Shown in pieces: positions 38,436 to 52,883 of a stretch of 64,000 nucleotides of DNA (its first letter is position 1; each line of letters starts with the position of its first letter). Both the position numbers and the translations under genes were made by a program. Under the pieces are notes generated by a model. That model was not told the origin of the DNA and ran no database searches. It was given only the letters and a program-made list of their open reading frames with translations. The stretch is from Vermamoeba vermiformis (taxonomy: Eukaryota; Tubulinea; Echinamoebida): NCBI GenBank assembly GCA_045837725.1, contig JBEWZL010000137.1, forward strand, positions 1 through 64,000, in the 5' to 3' direction.

Positions 38436-40186
38436 ATGTCGCAAAAATTAAAAGACGAATTGTCTTATATTGAAAAAGTCGGAAATTGCAAGTATCGCAT
38501 CAAGGAAGGCTTCGTTCCAAACATGAAAGTACCTGGCACTTTTTATGTTAACGATGCCTTGAAAGATATTTTGTTTGAAGAATTAGAGCACTCTGGACAA
38601 GGTGCTGGAGGATTCTTGCCAGCGGTAAGTGGGATCTGAAAAAATCAAAAAAAATTAGAAAAATATCTGAAATATTTCTAATTAGGTCAAACAAATAGCC
38701 AATGTGGCTGGATTGCCTGGTATTGTCGGTACCTCACTCGGAATGCCTGACATTCACTCTGGGTAAGTACTAGCCCTGGAGAAAATTAACAGAAATTACG
38801 GATCCAATTCAATTTTACGTAAACAACACTTATTTTGTAAACACGCAATATTTTGTGGCATATATTTGCTAATGTTCGAGTTTAGATATGGATTTGCTAT
38901 TGGAAATGTAGCAGCGTTCGACATGTCAGATCCAAAAGCTGTTGTATCGCCAGGAGGAGTTGGTTTCGATATTAATTGTGGTGTAAGATTGTTAAGAACA
39001 AATTTATCGCTTGAAGATGTATTGCCGGTCAAAGAAGAATTAGCGCAAAGTCTGTTCGATCACATCCCTGTCGGAGTCGGTTCGCAAGGCATTATTCCAA
39101 CCACTATGAAACAACTCGAAGAAGTACTCGAAATGGGCATTGATTGGTCACTTAGAGGTACGTATTAACACAAAAACAAAACTTAAACAAGTCCTAATTA
39201 TCATTGCAGAGGGTTACGCGTGGCCCGAAGACAAAGAACACTGCGAGGAATATGGGCGCATGTTGAATGCTGATCCACGCTGCGTGTCACAACGCGCCAA
39301 GAAGCGAGGTCTGCCACAGCTCGGCACACTCGGCGCGGGCAATCACTACGCTGAAGTCCAAGTAATAGAAGAAATATACGACAAACACGCAGCGAGCAAG
39401 TTCGGTCTCGACTTCAAGAATCAAGTGGTGGTGTTCATTCACTCAGGATCACGTGGTCTCGGCCATCAAGTCGCGAGTGATGCGCTGCGAGACATGGAAC
39501 GAGCCATGAAGCGCGATGGCATTCACGTCAACGACAGACAACTGGCCTGTGCGCGCATCAACAGCGAAGAAGGGCAGAACTATCTCAAGGCCATGGCTGC
39601 TGCTGCCAACTTCGCGTGGGTGAACAGACAGTCGATGACATTCTTGTGTCGCCAGGCCTTCGCCAAGATGTTCAAGTCCACGCCCGACGATCTGGACATG
39701 CACGTGATTTACGACGTGTCGCACAACATTGCCAAGATTGAAGAACACAGACTCGCTGACGGCAGTGTCAAACAGCTGCTCGTGCATCGCAAGGGCTCCA
39801 CACGTGCATTCCCGCCGCATCACCCGCAGATCCCAGTCGACTATCAGTTCACTGGCCAGCCCGTGCTGATCGGTGGCACCATGGGCACGTGCTCGTACGT
39901 CTTGACGGGCACCGAACAAGGCATGCGCGAGACCTTTGGCTCTACTTGCCACGGTGCTGGTCGTGCTCAATCGCGCAACAAATCACGCAAGTCACTCTCA
40001 CACCACGAAGTGTTGCAAGATCTGGCCAACAAAGGCATTTCAATTCGCGTCGCTAGTCCGAATCTCGTGATGGAAGAAGCACCCGAGTCCTACAAAGACG
40101 TCACTGAAGTCGTGAACACGTGTCACGAGGCAGGCATCAGCAAGTTGTGCGTCAAACTGCGTCCTATTGCCGTCATTAAGGGATAG
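38436..40186 (+). CDS. RTCB: RtcB RNA-splicing ligase (HSPC117)
   Basis: Four exons (38436-38624, 38686-38762, 38886-39157, 39210-40186) give 504 residues, the standard eukaryotic length. Metal and guanylate-site motifs are all present: [69 protein letters not shown], and [11 protein letters not shown] with the guanylated histidine in its conserved setting. RtcB joins 2',3'-cyclic phosphate and 5'-OH RNA ends with GTP and Mn2+, in tRNA splicing and in the XBP1/HAC1-type unfolded-protein response in animals. No frame problems. Confidence 0.97.
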
Positions 40187-43091
<2,905 letters not shown>

Positions 43092-43140
43092 GGAATTTTT
43101 GTATGTAGCGGTAGTAAACTTGTTAGTGTTATTGAATTTA

Positions 43141-45423
43141 TTATTGTATGTTACATTTATTGACAAAATGGTCCTCGAGAGCCTCGTGTTCAATGTGATG
43201 CGTCGATGTTAATTTCAGAGCAATGAACTTGATGAACGATGTGTTGAACAGCTTGTCATAGTCTTCAGGTGCTGCACGGTTGACAATGAGCATGAACTTG
43301 AGTAGATTCAAGAACTCGTCAGAGGAATGATAGCAATTCACGCTATCGATAGAGATGTGTCCACCTAGCGATTGCGAAGTGTTATTCGCTGAGTACAGTA
43401 GTAGTCTCACTTACCCTCGTACTTAATGTGCAACGTGTATTCGCAATCGTCGATAAAACCATAGTACACGAGCTTTTCTTCGAGTTCAAATTCCGCTGTC
43501 CTCACGTCAATCACGTGCTCGTCGTTACGGACGGTAAGCACGATATGATGTTGATCGAGGACTCGCGCGGCTTTATCAATGTGTAGTGGTTGATTGAAGT
43601 GGGTCCACAACAGACCAACGCAGTTAAAGTTCTTGTAATGCAGTGCATGCGCCACTAACTCCTCAGTCCACAGCGCATTCATCCAGGGCTGAGCAGAGTG
43701 TTGGTGATACAGCGCTATCAATCGCTGGAGAGCTCCGAGCATCGCTGTGTCACTAGGATCGAGCTTCGGAATGACTTTTAACAGCTTCAACAGCTCTCGT
43801 TCGGTCAAATAATCAGTCTGTTACTCCGTTAAATTACCATACGTAGTCATTACACTGCTTACTTTAACATCCGCATTCAACAAGCAGCACAACAGTGAGA
43901 GTGACATGCTCGGTGAATTCAACAGCATCTGAGGGACTGTCAGAATATTTGTGACACTTGTCTAATATCGTCAAATACTGACCTGCATGACAGTGAAGCC
44001 CTGGTCAGTCCTAGCTTCGAGATTGATCACCTGCATGTCAATCAGTGTTTGACACGCACCCGTCCGTCCAAGTGCAAAGGCACGGTGCAGCAAGGTATTG
44101 CCGTCAATGACAGCTGTCAACAAGGGTACTGCATCTGCTCCGAGCTACGCAATATGAGTGAGAGGTAGTCTAGGATTGACACGTGTCACTTACGAGCTCG
44201 CGCAAAGCTCTCAAACCACGACTTGCATCATGTGACGTGAGACAGCAGTGAAACACATTTAACGGCCCTGAGCGATAGTCGCGCAACAGCTGTGGAGGCA
44301 CGTGATTGAAGTCTGGAGACTGCGAGGGATTTAGTTCATGAACGCGCGGAACACTAGACACTTACATCGATCATGTGCGGAATATCGCTGCAAATGATTT
44401 GAAGAAGTTCATTCTGCAAATGAATCAATTGATAGCGATTACACGCGATTAGCAATTGACATGCATTTGCAACTGTCACGTGACCAGTCAAGCGTGACTC
44501 GCACCGCTCTTTGACACCTGTCAAACCGTAGTGTGCAGCTATCAATGACAGTCCAATCAATTGTTCCGGCTCTAGGCCGTTGAGTGACAGCGAACCTGAT
44601 CACCATGTGAGTATTTCCTAATTAGGAAATGTCCACTCACCAGAATAGAAGTGCTTGATCAGCGCATCCAAACACGGCACCAGCATCGCTTCTTGGTCCA
44701 CGAGCAGCGGATGAATGTCACGTGTTCGAATCACCCACGTGTACTGGCCGTCACTGTCACGTGACTCGAAAATAGTTGCAATGTTTTGCAGCACAATCGA
44801 GTGACAGTAATACGTGCCTGCGACCCCCTCAATCGTCACGTGACAGTCGCTGAACGGTGTCACGTGATCACGCTGCGGAGTGACACGTGTCAAATCACTC
44901 GCCAAGAGCTGCGAATGACGTGTGCGCTGCGTGTCAGACAACAGCTGCGGGTCGAGTGCGTAGAGCAGTGTATCCATGTCATAGCGCTGTCACGTGATCA
45001 GCTCTATCTCGCAGGGAGATTGAAGGCCTCGCTTACCTTGTACAGATCAACCAGGGCCTGGAGCTTGTCCTCTTGTTCTATCAATTGGTCGTCGTAAAAT
45101 AGTTGCAACAAATAGCCGAGCAGATCTGGCTTGTCAATGAGCTCTGGCAAGTAGACTACAGGCGCGTTATTATACTGTCCTATTTGATGGTCTAATAGCG
45201 CACGCAACAGTGCGGCACTGCGTGTATTAATGACGAACTGGTGGCACTTGAAATGATGCCGCGGATCTATCGCTTGAGCGAGGTCAGTGGTAGTGGAGAC
45301 TAGTATATCGTAGTGCCTTTCATTATTGAACCACTTTGCGAGTGATAACAGTGAACGTGGCTTAATGCGTGCTTTGAACCCAGATGTGATGCTGGAAGGC
45401 AGCCAGGTTGACGTCTCTTTCAT
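43141..45423 (-). CDS. Double-BTB, ankyrin-repeat protein
   Basis: Starts MKETSTWLPSSITSGFK at 45423 and ends at 43141, from about nine exons. The first BTB-like domain lies near residues 30-130 (RHYDILVSTTTDLAQ, then HHFKCHQFVINTRSAALLRA). A second follows (FSDCHVTIEGVAGTYYCHSI, SIVLQNIATIFE, then EQLIGLSLIAAHYGLTGVKE). Next come ankyrin-like units (GPLNVFHCCLTSHDASRG, DGNTLLHRAFALGRTGA, QGFTVMQMLLNSPS), and a C-terminal beta-helical region with TAEFELEEKLVYYGFI. BTB proteins commonly act as Cullin-3 adaptors or scaffolds. Its introns and exons contain many CACGTG palindromes. Its 3' end lies 49 bp from that of the DUF4139 gene. Confidence 0.75.
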
Positions 45424-45770
45424 AATATTAGAATTTGTTGCTTAATTTTTAATATTCTTAATTATGCGGTGGTGTTTATATTTGTTGACATTCAGTCCAG
45501 CAAAAGAAACCTTACTTACTCTGCTTGTTGGGTGGTGGGGGCGGTGGAATAAGCTCCATATTGCACTGTATAGCAATCAATGAGTCACGAATCAATGAGT
45601 CATGAATCAGTGAGTCATGTTTTTTTTGGCTAAATTGTGTTGGGTTGTGTTTTTGGGCACCCCAAATTTCTGAAACTGACGGATGCGGCAGAGAAAGGAG
45701 CTCCTTGAAGCAGCAACTGAGTTCATTTAACGCTAGTATCATATACAATACAAAGGCTCACTAGTTCAGA
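45424..45770. promoter_or_regulatory. Promoter region of the BTB/ankyrin gene with a TGAGTCA cluster
   Basis: Three TGAGTCA sites at 45581-45587, 45596-45602 and 45611-45617 are spaced 15 bp apart, each preceded by atcaa or atcag. TGAGTCA is the AP-1/bZIP consensus. A 78-codon minus-strand frame spans this interval, but it reads the repeat as DSLIxDSLI and has no other support, so I prefer a regulatory reading. Confidence 0.5.
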
Positions 45771-47248
45771 CTAATCCATCGGTTTGCCCCAATTTGACAA
45801 ACCCCCAACTCCAGGCAAGTCTGGGAATCGAGAGCTCTTCGGTACGCGAGGGGCGTAATAGCCGCGCAAGTGCGTGTAATAGCGCACCTGTTCTCTGTTG
45901 GGGAATGCTGCGCTCGCGTACAGTGATTTGAACTCTTCTCCGGACACATCTGCCAATCCGATCTGTTTCAAGAGCTTGGTAAAGTCATTAGCAGCGTAGT
46001 CATCTATACTGTGCCAACCCTTTTCCTTCAATCGGTCCATAAGACTCTCGTCAGTATCATCTTCTTGCGGCGTGAAGGGCAACAAGAGCGAGCTGATTGG
46101 GGTATCTTGGAACCATTTGTTCTGATCGCGGTCCTCTGTCTCATCAGCATCATCTTCCTCATCTTCATCTTCTTCTCCTTCGTCATCGCTACAATAGCCC
46201 TTCATGCTCAGTGCTTGCGTTGAAAAGACTTGTTCGATCGGCTTGACTTGCGGCAGGAAATACGTCACGAGATTGAAGGCCCAAGCGCATGCAAAGTAGC
46301 TCGTAAGTGCCGTTAACTCGAGCACCTTGCCATTAGTTCCAATTACAATCAATTTGACGGGAGCTGTTGAAGTCACATCCCACTTATAGTTCTCATCTGA
46401 CCACTCTGCGGCTGCAAACACTTCGTAATACGAATAGATTACTCTGTTATTCCTATTTTTCACTATTAGCAAATCATAAACGACAAAAACACCATACCAT
46501 AATGAGTGGAGCTGCGGATGTGTTTTGAGGAATTCTTGTACTTGATCTACGAGTGTCTGTTGATACTCTTGACGAGCTACCTATTCGCAACAACGTTATA
46601 GAAGAGTATTGATACGTCTAGTACGTACAGTTTTGCTTAAAATCTGCAATCTCTGCAGATCTGACAGTTCAGAATTCTTGATGTGGCTGAGCAGTGATTC
46701 AACATGCTCAAGTGGTCGTTTAGAACGCGATAGAGCCCCATATAATCTGCGCCAGTCCAAAGCCTTAGCATTACTGGATAGCTTTCCGATCCGCCGCAAA
46801 CACAAGCCGCGCCAAATCTGCACTTCTGAAAAGAGTTTTTCGAAGTACTTAGAGGTCGTTAATAGCGAAATTATTTCGAATATATCTAAGTGTGCTGCTA
46901 TGTTGAGTAACGAGTCCTTGCTGAGCGAGCTCAAAGACGAAGTGTCCTCTTGTTCTGCCGCGGCACTTGGATCTGCTTTGAATCGTTTTGCAGCTCTTTC
47001 ATCGTGATCCTCCTTGCCATGGTGATTATTATGATCATCGTGATCGCTTTGGAACGAAACATTGGTGCAATTAATAACGGCTCTTTCGAATTTATCTATT
47101 AATTTCGGCTTACGCTTTGCGTTTTTTAGGAGGCTAATTAATACACGATGGTTAATATATATGCAATTGGGCAGTATTAATTAATTTATTCTTTGGTAGT
47201 ATTCGATACACTAATTGTAAACCTGTTTTAGTAAGGCTTACTTACCAT
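45771..47248 (-). CDS. F-box protein with acidic insert
   Basis: The first coding exon is the ATG alone (47248-47246), followed by a 112-nt intron; the second is 20 nt (47133-47114); the third starts at 47046. Together they read MPPKKRKADHDDHNNHHGKE, a nuclear-localisation-type start. An F-box follows (LSKDSLLNIAAHLDIFEIIS, then QIWRGLCLRRIG). Downstream is a beta-rich SMI1/KNR4-like segment (EFLKTHPQLHSLWYG, RVIYSYYEVFAAAEWSDE) and a very acidic run (CSDDEGEEDEDEEDD). The C-terminus has GYYAPRVPKSSRFPDLPG. Without the ATG-only exon no methionine opens the frame before the F-box. Likely a nuclear SCF substrate receptor; substrate unknown. Confidence 0.75.
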
Positions 47249-47427
47249 GGCTTGCAACAGCGAGAAAAACGGATCAGTTGTGGTGACTATATGTATGATC
47301 GTTTAATAATTGAATCCCTTCATGTCAAGCACGGGACCAGTTTTTCGACACAAAAGGGGATCTGTTCAAAAATTTCATTTTTGTTCTCGCACAACGAATC
47401 AACAGCACATCTTAATCAATATCAACC
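47249..47427. promoter_or_regulatory. Divergent promoter: F-box gene / 75-residue protein
   Basis: 179 bp between the two start codons. No ORF; short AT-rich text only. Confidence 0.5.
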
Positions 47428-47655
47428 ATGTCAGATAAATACACCATCAACGGCAAGAAGATCGCCAAGAGCAAGTTCGAGGAGTTTAAGCGCACTTTAG
47501 AGTGGGACGAAGATCGCGGCGAAAACAAGACCGAAAAGGGTGGCGTTGAAGGTACTTACTACGAGAACGTCAAGGCTGGTGATGGTCGCGTGTACGAAAT
47601 GTTCTTGGGCGCCGACGCTGATGGCTACGACGTCTGTTACATCAACAAAGTCTAG
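47428..47655 (+). CDS. 75-residue soluble protein of unknown function
   Basis: A single uninterrupted exon reads MSDKYTINGKKIAKSKFEEF, continues with a charged helix ending in EDRGENKTEKGG, and closes with a beta-like C-terminal half (EMFLGADADGYDVCYINKV). Codon use is strongly biased in the same way as the highly expressed-looking genes nearby (AAG, GAC, GGC, CGC). It has no signal peptide or membrane segment. Small size plus strong codon bias suggests an abundant cytosolic protein. I recognise no family. Confidence 0.7.
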   Translation: MSDKYTINGKKIAKSKFEEFKRTLEWDEDRGENKTEKGGVEGTYYENVKAGDGRVYEMFLGADADGYDVCYINKV

Positions 47656-48315
47656 AGCAGTAGATGCAGCTTGATTTTGTTCGGGTCTGTATTTAAATGC
47701 ATCAGATCTATTTATTTCATAGCGCACTCATTTGTAAAAAGTTGAAATAAATGATCTGGCAATTAAAATATCACATCCTTTTTTCATTCAATAATTGCGC
47801 TTAATATTCGTAATATACACACAATAATTTGTGGATAAATATTGGTAATTATTGCCTATTAAACAGTGCTAGACTTCAATAGATCAGATTGATCGTTGAT
47901 CGAAAGCGAGTTAACTTATGTAACAAAGTAATGCAAGCAAGGCAAGGGTATAATTAAACAAGTGTATTTGGCGCAATTGGGACTCGATTTCAATCTGTTA
48001 ACGGTGCGGTTCAATCGATCCACGATACCCGTTGGCGTGTTAAGATCATTAAGTTCAGAATAGGCATTAATCGTCCGGATTGGCAGTGTCGCTGTTCATT
48101 ATTATAAGAACAAGCTAGTATACGAGTCGGAATCATGCTGATTGGTCCTCAGTCTGTTCGAGTGTACTCGGCGGAAGTAAAAACCAATTCTACGCGACCA
48201 GTCATACACAACACCACTGCGCTATCATACATCAGCAGCACAATTGCGTGATTAACATCGAATCATATTCCAGAAGTAGATATAACAAGCACTTCTTGGA
48301 GAAATTTGACGTGTC
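47656..48315. other. Intergenic, no gene seen
   Basis: About 660 bp of moderately AT-rich sequence. A few short self-complementary words are present, such as TTGATCGTTGATCGAA near 47890. No ORF, tRNA or repeat that I can support. Confidence 0.5.
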
Positions 48316-50335
48316 ATGGATGAGACTTCTGTTGGACTGGATCCAGCTTCAGAGTACGCTAAATGAATTATTACATATTTTACATTAATTATTATAGTTG
48401 TATTGACACTATTATATTCAAACAAGCGCAATTAGAATTTAATTCTGCAACAAATTCAAAAAATAAATTCCAAATAATTCCTAATATTTCTATTAGAATG
48501 GAAGTAGCGCCACACTCGCCTAGTATCAGTGAACCAAGTACTGTGGAGCCCATGAAAACAGATCTGCCACCGAAAAGACCACTTGAAGACGATACCACTA
48601 TTGTTACAAACACAGCTGACAGCGATCAGAATAGCTTCAATAACTTTAATACGAACAATACCCAAGACTATAATAGACTTAAAAGACCAGCCAAGCGCGT
48701 ATTGCGTCGAGCACGAGCACATCCGACCAGTGCCGCGCGTACGTGGAATGTGTTTGTCGGAGATCTGCGCTCAGAAGTGACTGAAGCTGATCTGCTGCAC
48801 GCATTCAGTGGTTGCGGACCTATTAATAGCGTCCATATTGTCAGAGACTCACTCACTGGTCAACAACGCGGATTCGGCTTCATTCACTTCAAGACCGCCG
48901 AGGCACAGCTCAATGCCCTCAAAGTACGTTACAATACGATGCATGTATTGAATACGATGCATATATTGAATGTGATACATATATTGAGTACGATGCATAC
49001 AGTACTCATATATATGGAGTACTCGCATCAGCCACGATACTAACCCCTGCCTATACACAGGAGCCCTACGCGCGCCAAGTGATTCGAGGCCGAGCAGTGC
49101 GCGTGTGCATCAGCGACGAGAAGAACACACTGCTGCTGCACAATCTCGCACCTGATTGGTCCGCTGAAGATCTCGAGCTCGAGATTACGCGTCTCGTATC
49201 GCACGTGCAGTCGGTGGAGATCAGAAAGCGCGCCTTTGAGCCGATGAGTGCTGTCATCACTTTCACCAATCACGACAGCGGAGATAAAGCCCGAAGAATT
49301 CTTGCAAAGACTCAACTGCGCGGTCAACGGCTGTCAGTCACGTGGGCTGAGACTGGTACGTCGTCAGTGACACGTGTCAATGAGCCACCACCGCGGCCAG
49401 CGAGTTATCCGCTCTATATTTGGAACTTGCACGCCACTGTTGACGCGACACTGCTGCGCGCACTGTTCTTGCAGTTCATGAACGCGCCCTCTGATCACGT
49501 GGGGCAGTGCACGTGTCTCGGCGAGGGTCGGGCGGTGTTGGAATTCAGTTCGCAATTTCTCCGCGCACGAGCTCTCAAAGCACTGACCAATGTGAAATTT
49601 CGTGGCAGCGCACTATATTTGGCAACGTCCCCGCCCAGCTCGTCGTGGCCCTCGCGCACCTTATTTGGCAATCACTCTGTAAATACCGCGTCCTTCAGTG
49701 AATCCAACTACCCTGTAAATAGCTACACTGTAAATACCTCCGCGCCACCCTCCCCGCACCGCTCCGCTCCCCGACACACCCGCGCGCGACTCGATGTCGG
49801 GCACGAACCCCCCGACATTTCGGGACTCAGCACGCGACCCACCAAGCGCGCTCGAGCCCCTGACACGCAGACCTCCGCGCTGACCCCGCACTACTACCAC
49901 TCCCCGCCCCCGACATTTGCAGCCCCGCACTTCAGTCCGGGCCCGACATTTGTCCCGCCCCCGACCTTCACGCAGCCCATGACACTCGTGACCTCCTTCG
50001 TGCCCGTGCTCGGCTATCAGACCGTCACGAACATCGCACCTGTCGGGCCCCTCGTCCCTGGCGCAGGTGTCCCATTGACAGGTGTCACCAACAGTGTGCT
50101 GCCAGTGAGTCCGTTCTACGTGCCCTCCATGTACAGCCCGTACTACACGCCACTGCACTCGTACGCACCGTCAGTGCCCAGCAGCGAGGTGCGCAGTGAG
50201 GAGCACGTGACAGACACGCACGATGAGGGGCACAACAGTAGTAATAGTGCGCCTAGTCTCGCTCACAGCAGCACTGCAGAACTCGCGAGTGAAGCGCATC
50301 CAGAGTCCGCTGAGGACAGTGAAGTGCGGCAATGA
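48316..50335 (+). CDS. Three-RRM RNA-binding protein
   Basis: Exons 48316-48353, 48497-48923, 49061-49355 and 49401-50335 join in frame. The first RRM begins TWNVFVGDLRSEVTEADLLH and has the RNP1 motif QRGFGFIHF. The second spans the third exon (LLLHNLAPDWSAEDLELEI, AVITFTNHD). The third starts YPLYIWNLHATVDATLLRAL and has GRAVLEFSS. The C-terminal 200 residues are Pro/Ser/Thr-rich (PPPTFAAPHFSPGPTF). Layout and spacing resemble TIA-1/Nam8-type splicing and mRNA-fate regulators. The 45-nt intron at 49356-49400 is in frame and stop-free, so it could also be read through; it carries a TGACACGTGTCA palindrome. The 137-nt intron before it holds an 18-bp tandem repeat. Confidence 0.8.
48933..49002. 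repeat. 18-bp tandem repeat within an intron
   Basis: Three and a half copies of a unit like aatacgatgcatatattg, in which ATGCAT and ATATAT are self-complementary, inside the intron 48924-49060 of the RRM gene. Confidence 0.85.
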
Positions 50336-50653
50336 ATTTGTATCATAGGCCCAGTATAATAGATATCGAACACTATGACCTGCGAATAAACACCCCCAGT
50401 TGTACATAACATGTGCTGTGTTACTCATAGTAACTAGCCTGATAACGGAACTGCCAGACTGATGGTACCAATACCACTATTTAGTTGGGATGTTCAGTCA
50501 CGCTGTCAGTCCCGTGTCAGGGCGCGCAAGATTTATCAATTTTATTTTGGAACTGAATCTTGGCGAGTGTGCGACATTAATAATTCCAAATTACAAGACA
50601 ATAGAATCTAGCACATTTGTGTTGCGTATTTGTCGATAATTAATATTGCAATA
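50336..50653. other. Intergenic, promoter side of the secreted protein gene
   Basis: 318 bp with no ORF. It includes GACAGCGTGACTGAACATCCC-like text on the minus strand and an AT-rich run before the ATG at 50654. Confidence 0.4.
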
Positions 50654-52427
50654 ATGTCAAAGTTGTACTTGTTGTTCGTTGTTGTCGCCGTTGCGCAGAT
50701 GTGCCTCGCGCAAACGGTCACTCAGCAGAAATGCTCTGATAAAGGAGGTACGCAGTATTTAATGTTAAATAATTTACTCGGTTATACCAGCGTGGTTAAA
50801 ACCGCTCGGCAATTAACCAACAAATCCGTTCGATCAGATTTCGCCAGTTCGAAATTTAGTTTCGTAATACATTGGGTAATTAATTAATATTATGCAGGCG
50901 AGTACTCGCAAGTGTTCGGTAATGCTATTTTCACCAACAATGCCTGGACCACGCTCTCTAACAACAGAAACGTGACTTTGGCCTCGGTGTGCATCAAGTT
51001 CCACGAGGACTGCTTGACTGAAGGCACTAACTGCCCGCTGTACATTACGTTGGGCACAAACTACGCGTACTTTGACCGAGTCGACGGCAGCAACCAGGTA
51101 CGTGCGCTCATTGCAAGACCATTGCAGAGAACAATTTATTAACGGACCGAATGAATTGGTTCCGCTACATTTATTGCATGATAGTGCAACGAATATGATG
51201 CTAATATTATGACGGTATACATTGTCATTTGACGAAAGATACGGCTGAACTCCGCACGTGGCGGATGTGTCACGCGTATCGATCTAAATTTTATTTGCGC
51301 TGTATTGTCGCAAAAAAGCGACATAATATTAAAATAGTATTATATCGCTAATCACATTATTCAGATCATCGTCGTGGAAGCTGAGTTTGATTGGACCTCA
51401 GATTCGCTCTACAACCTCGGCAGTCCAATCAAGAACTCTTTTGCCGCCATTCCGCGCGCCGTTGCAGCGCACTTCCCTGGCCTCGACAAGGCTCGCGTCT
51501 ATTTAGTCGGCTGGTCTAGTGCTGCTGGTACGTATTCACCACTCCCACTCTAGTACTAAGTGCACTGTACTCACTGGATCTGTTCGCTGCACAGCGGGTA
51601 TCTCGCGCGGTTTGATGGAAACTTTCCGCGGTGTTGATCAGTCGCCTTATGGCGGCACCTCCAATGTCTACGCTGCTGGTGAGTACTGTTGATATGACGT
51701 GTATTTGTCGTGCAAACCTCTCATTGACACGTGTCAAACAGTGGCCGCTATTGGTGCGTGCATCACTGCCAACGACGCCACGGTGTGGGGCCGTCAAGTC
51801 GACACCAAGCTGTGCGGTCAGTTCCACGTGTTCAACACTGTCGGTCAGAACGACACGACCTACACGCGCGACGAGTGTCAAGTTGCCCTGCAAGACCTCG
51901 CTGTCACCAACAAGTGCTCGCGCGTCAACTCAGGCTGGTGCTACGCTCAAAAGAGTAAGTCACGTGATAGTTAGTCCAGCGCGCGTATTGACACGTGTCA
52001 AACAGACGACCCCTACGCCCCCTACGCTGACGAGGGTCTAGTGCGCTACCTTGACTTTGGCAGCTGTCCCGGCGGTGACGTGCGCGGCTACTCCTTCGTG
52101 GGTCAAAAGAAAGTCACGACCTACACGAACACCAACCCCGACACTGACGCCTATCAAGTGGTCTGGACCTGGCTGCAAAACCGTCAAAAGCCGTTCGGTC
52201 AAGGTCAATTGGGCCCGCACGAAGGCACACTGCAGTTCTGCAATGCTACAATGACCCCTTCACAGAGCTGGACCTATCAGCGCGAGGACTGTGATTTGAA
52301 CGCTGCGTTTGCGACTGCTGACGCTCAATACACCATCACCATGCCTGTCTCTGGCCGCATCAGCGCTGCCTCCTCCCTCGCACTCACTGCTAGCGTGCTC
52401 CTCGCTGCTGCTGTGCTCTTGGCCTAG
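50654..52427 (+). CDS. Secreted, GPI-type surface protein, possibly esterase-like
   Basis: Six exons (50654-50747, 50898-51097, 51365-51527, 51595-51678, 51742-51954, 52006-52427) join to 391 residues. A signal peptide (KLYLLFVVVAVAQMCLAQ) and a C-terminal hydrophobic tail (SSLALTASVLLAAAVLLA) indicate export and GPI attachment. There are many paired cysteines. The motif VYLVGWSSAAGISRG resembles the G-x-S-x-(A/G) nucleophile elbow of alpha/beta-hydrolases, and PYGGTSNVYAAVAAIGACI lies soon after it, where such enzymes place oxyanion-hole residues. A catalytic acid and histidine are not obvious, so hydrolase activity is inference only. Introns 4 and 5 both end tgacacgtgtcaaacag. Confidence 0.75.
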
Positions 52428-52883
52428 AGTGCCTGGTACTTGTAGTTGTAGAAGTCTCTTGCTAGTCTCTGCTAGTAAAGACTATTTATTCGAGTTTGTG
52501 CAATTGGTGGTGCCAAAGAGTAATTTAGATCCGGTACCAATAGGTTTCCACACCGAATCCGAGTCAAATTATCGTATTGTACATGAATCAATCGCAGAAT
52601 CCAGCTTCGTTTGCTGATTTAATGGCAAGCCATCATTCTGCTGTTTCCAAAGTGCTCACAGCTGAATAAGTTGCACCATTTTGTCCGGACCTGGTAAACG
52701 CGAGCTGGTGCGTTAAAGCACAACAAGAGATTCATCCAAAAGCGTATGTGGAGAGGACGGGCAGCCCAACGCGCCTCACTAATTGGCTCATTAAGAAAAT
52801 AATGCGCAGCTTCTTATTCACAACTGATTACACCGTGTGCGACTCTTTTTTTGGTTTATTTATTCATCCACTATACATAGCAG
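52428..52883. other. Intergenic, no gene seen
   Basis: About 455 bp. No supported ORF. The broken LRR/F-box gene begins at a splice acceptor at its right edge, but I could not find its first exon here. Confidence 0.4.

Noticed and set aside
45512-45748. 78-codon minus-strand frame with DSLI repeats
   Set aside because: Its repeats come from the TGAGTCA cluster; no splice or family support, and it overlaps the BTB gene promoter.
49661-50158. 165-codon minus-strand frame in the RRM gene
   Set aside because: Antisense of the Pro-rich coding exon.
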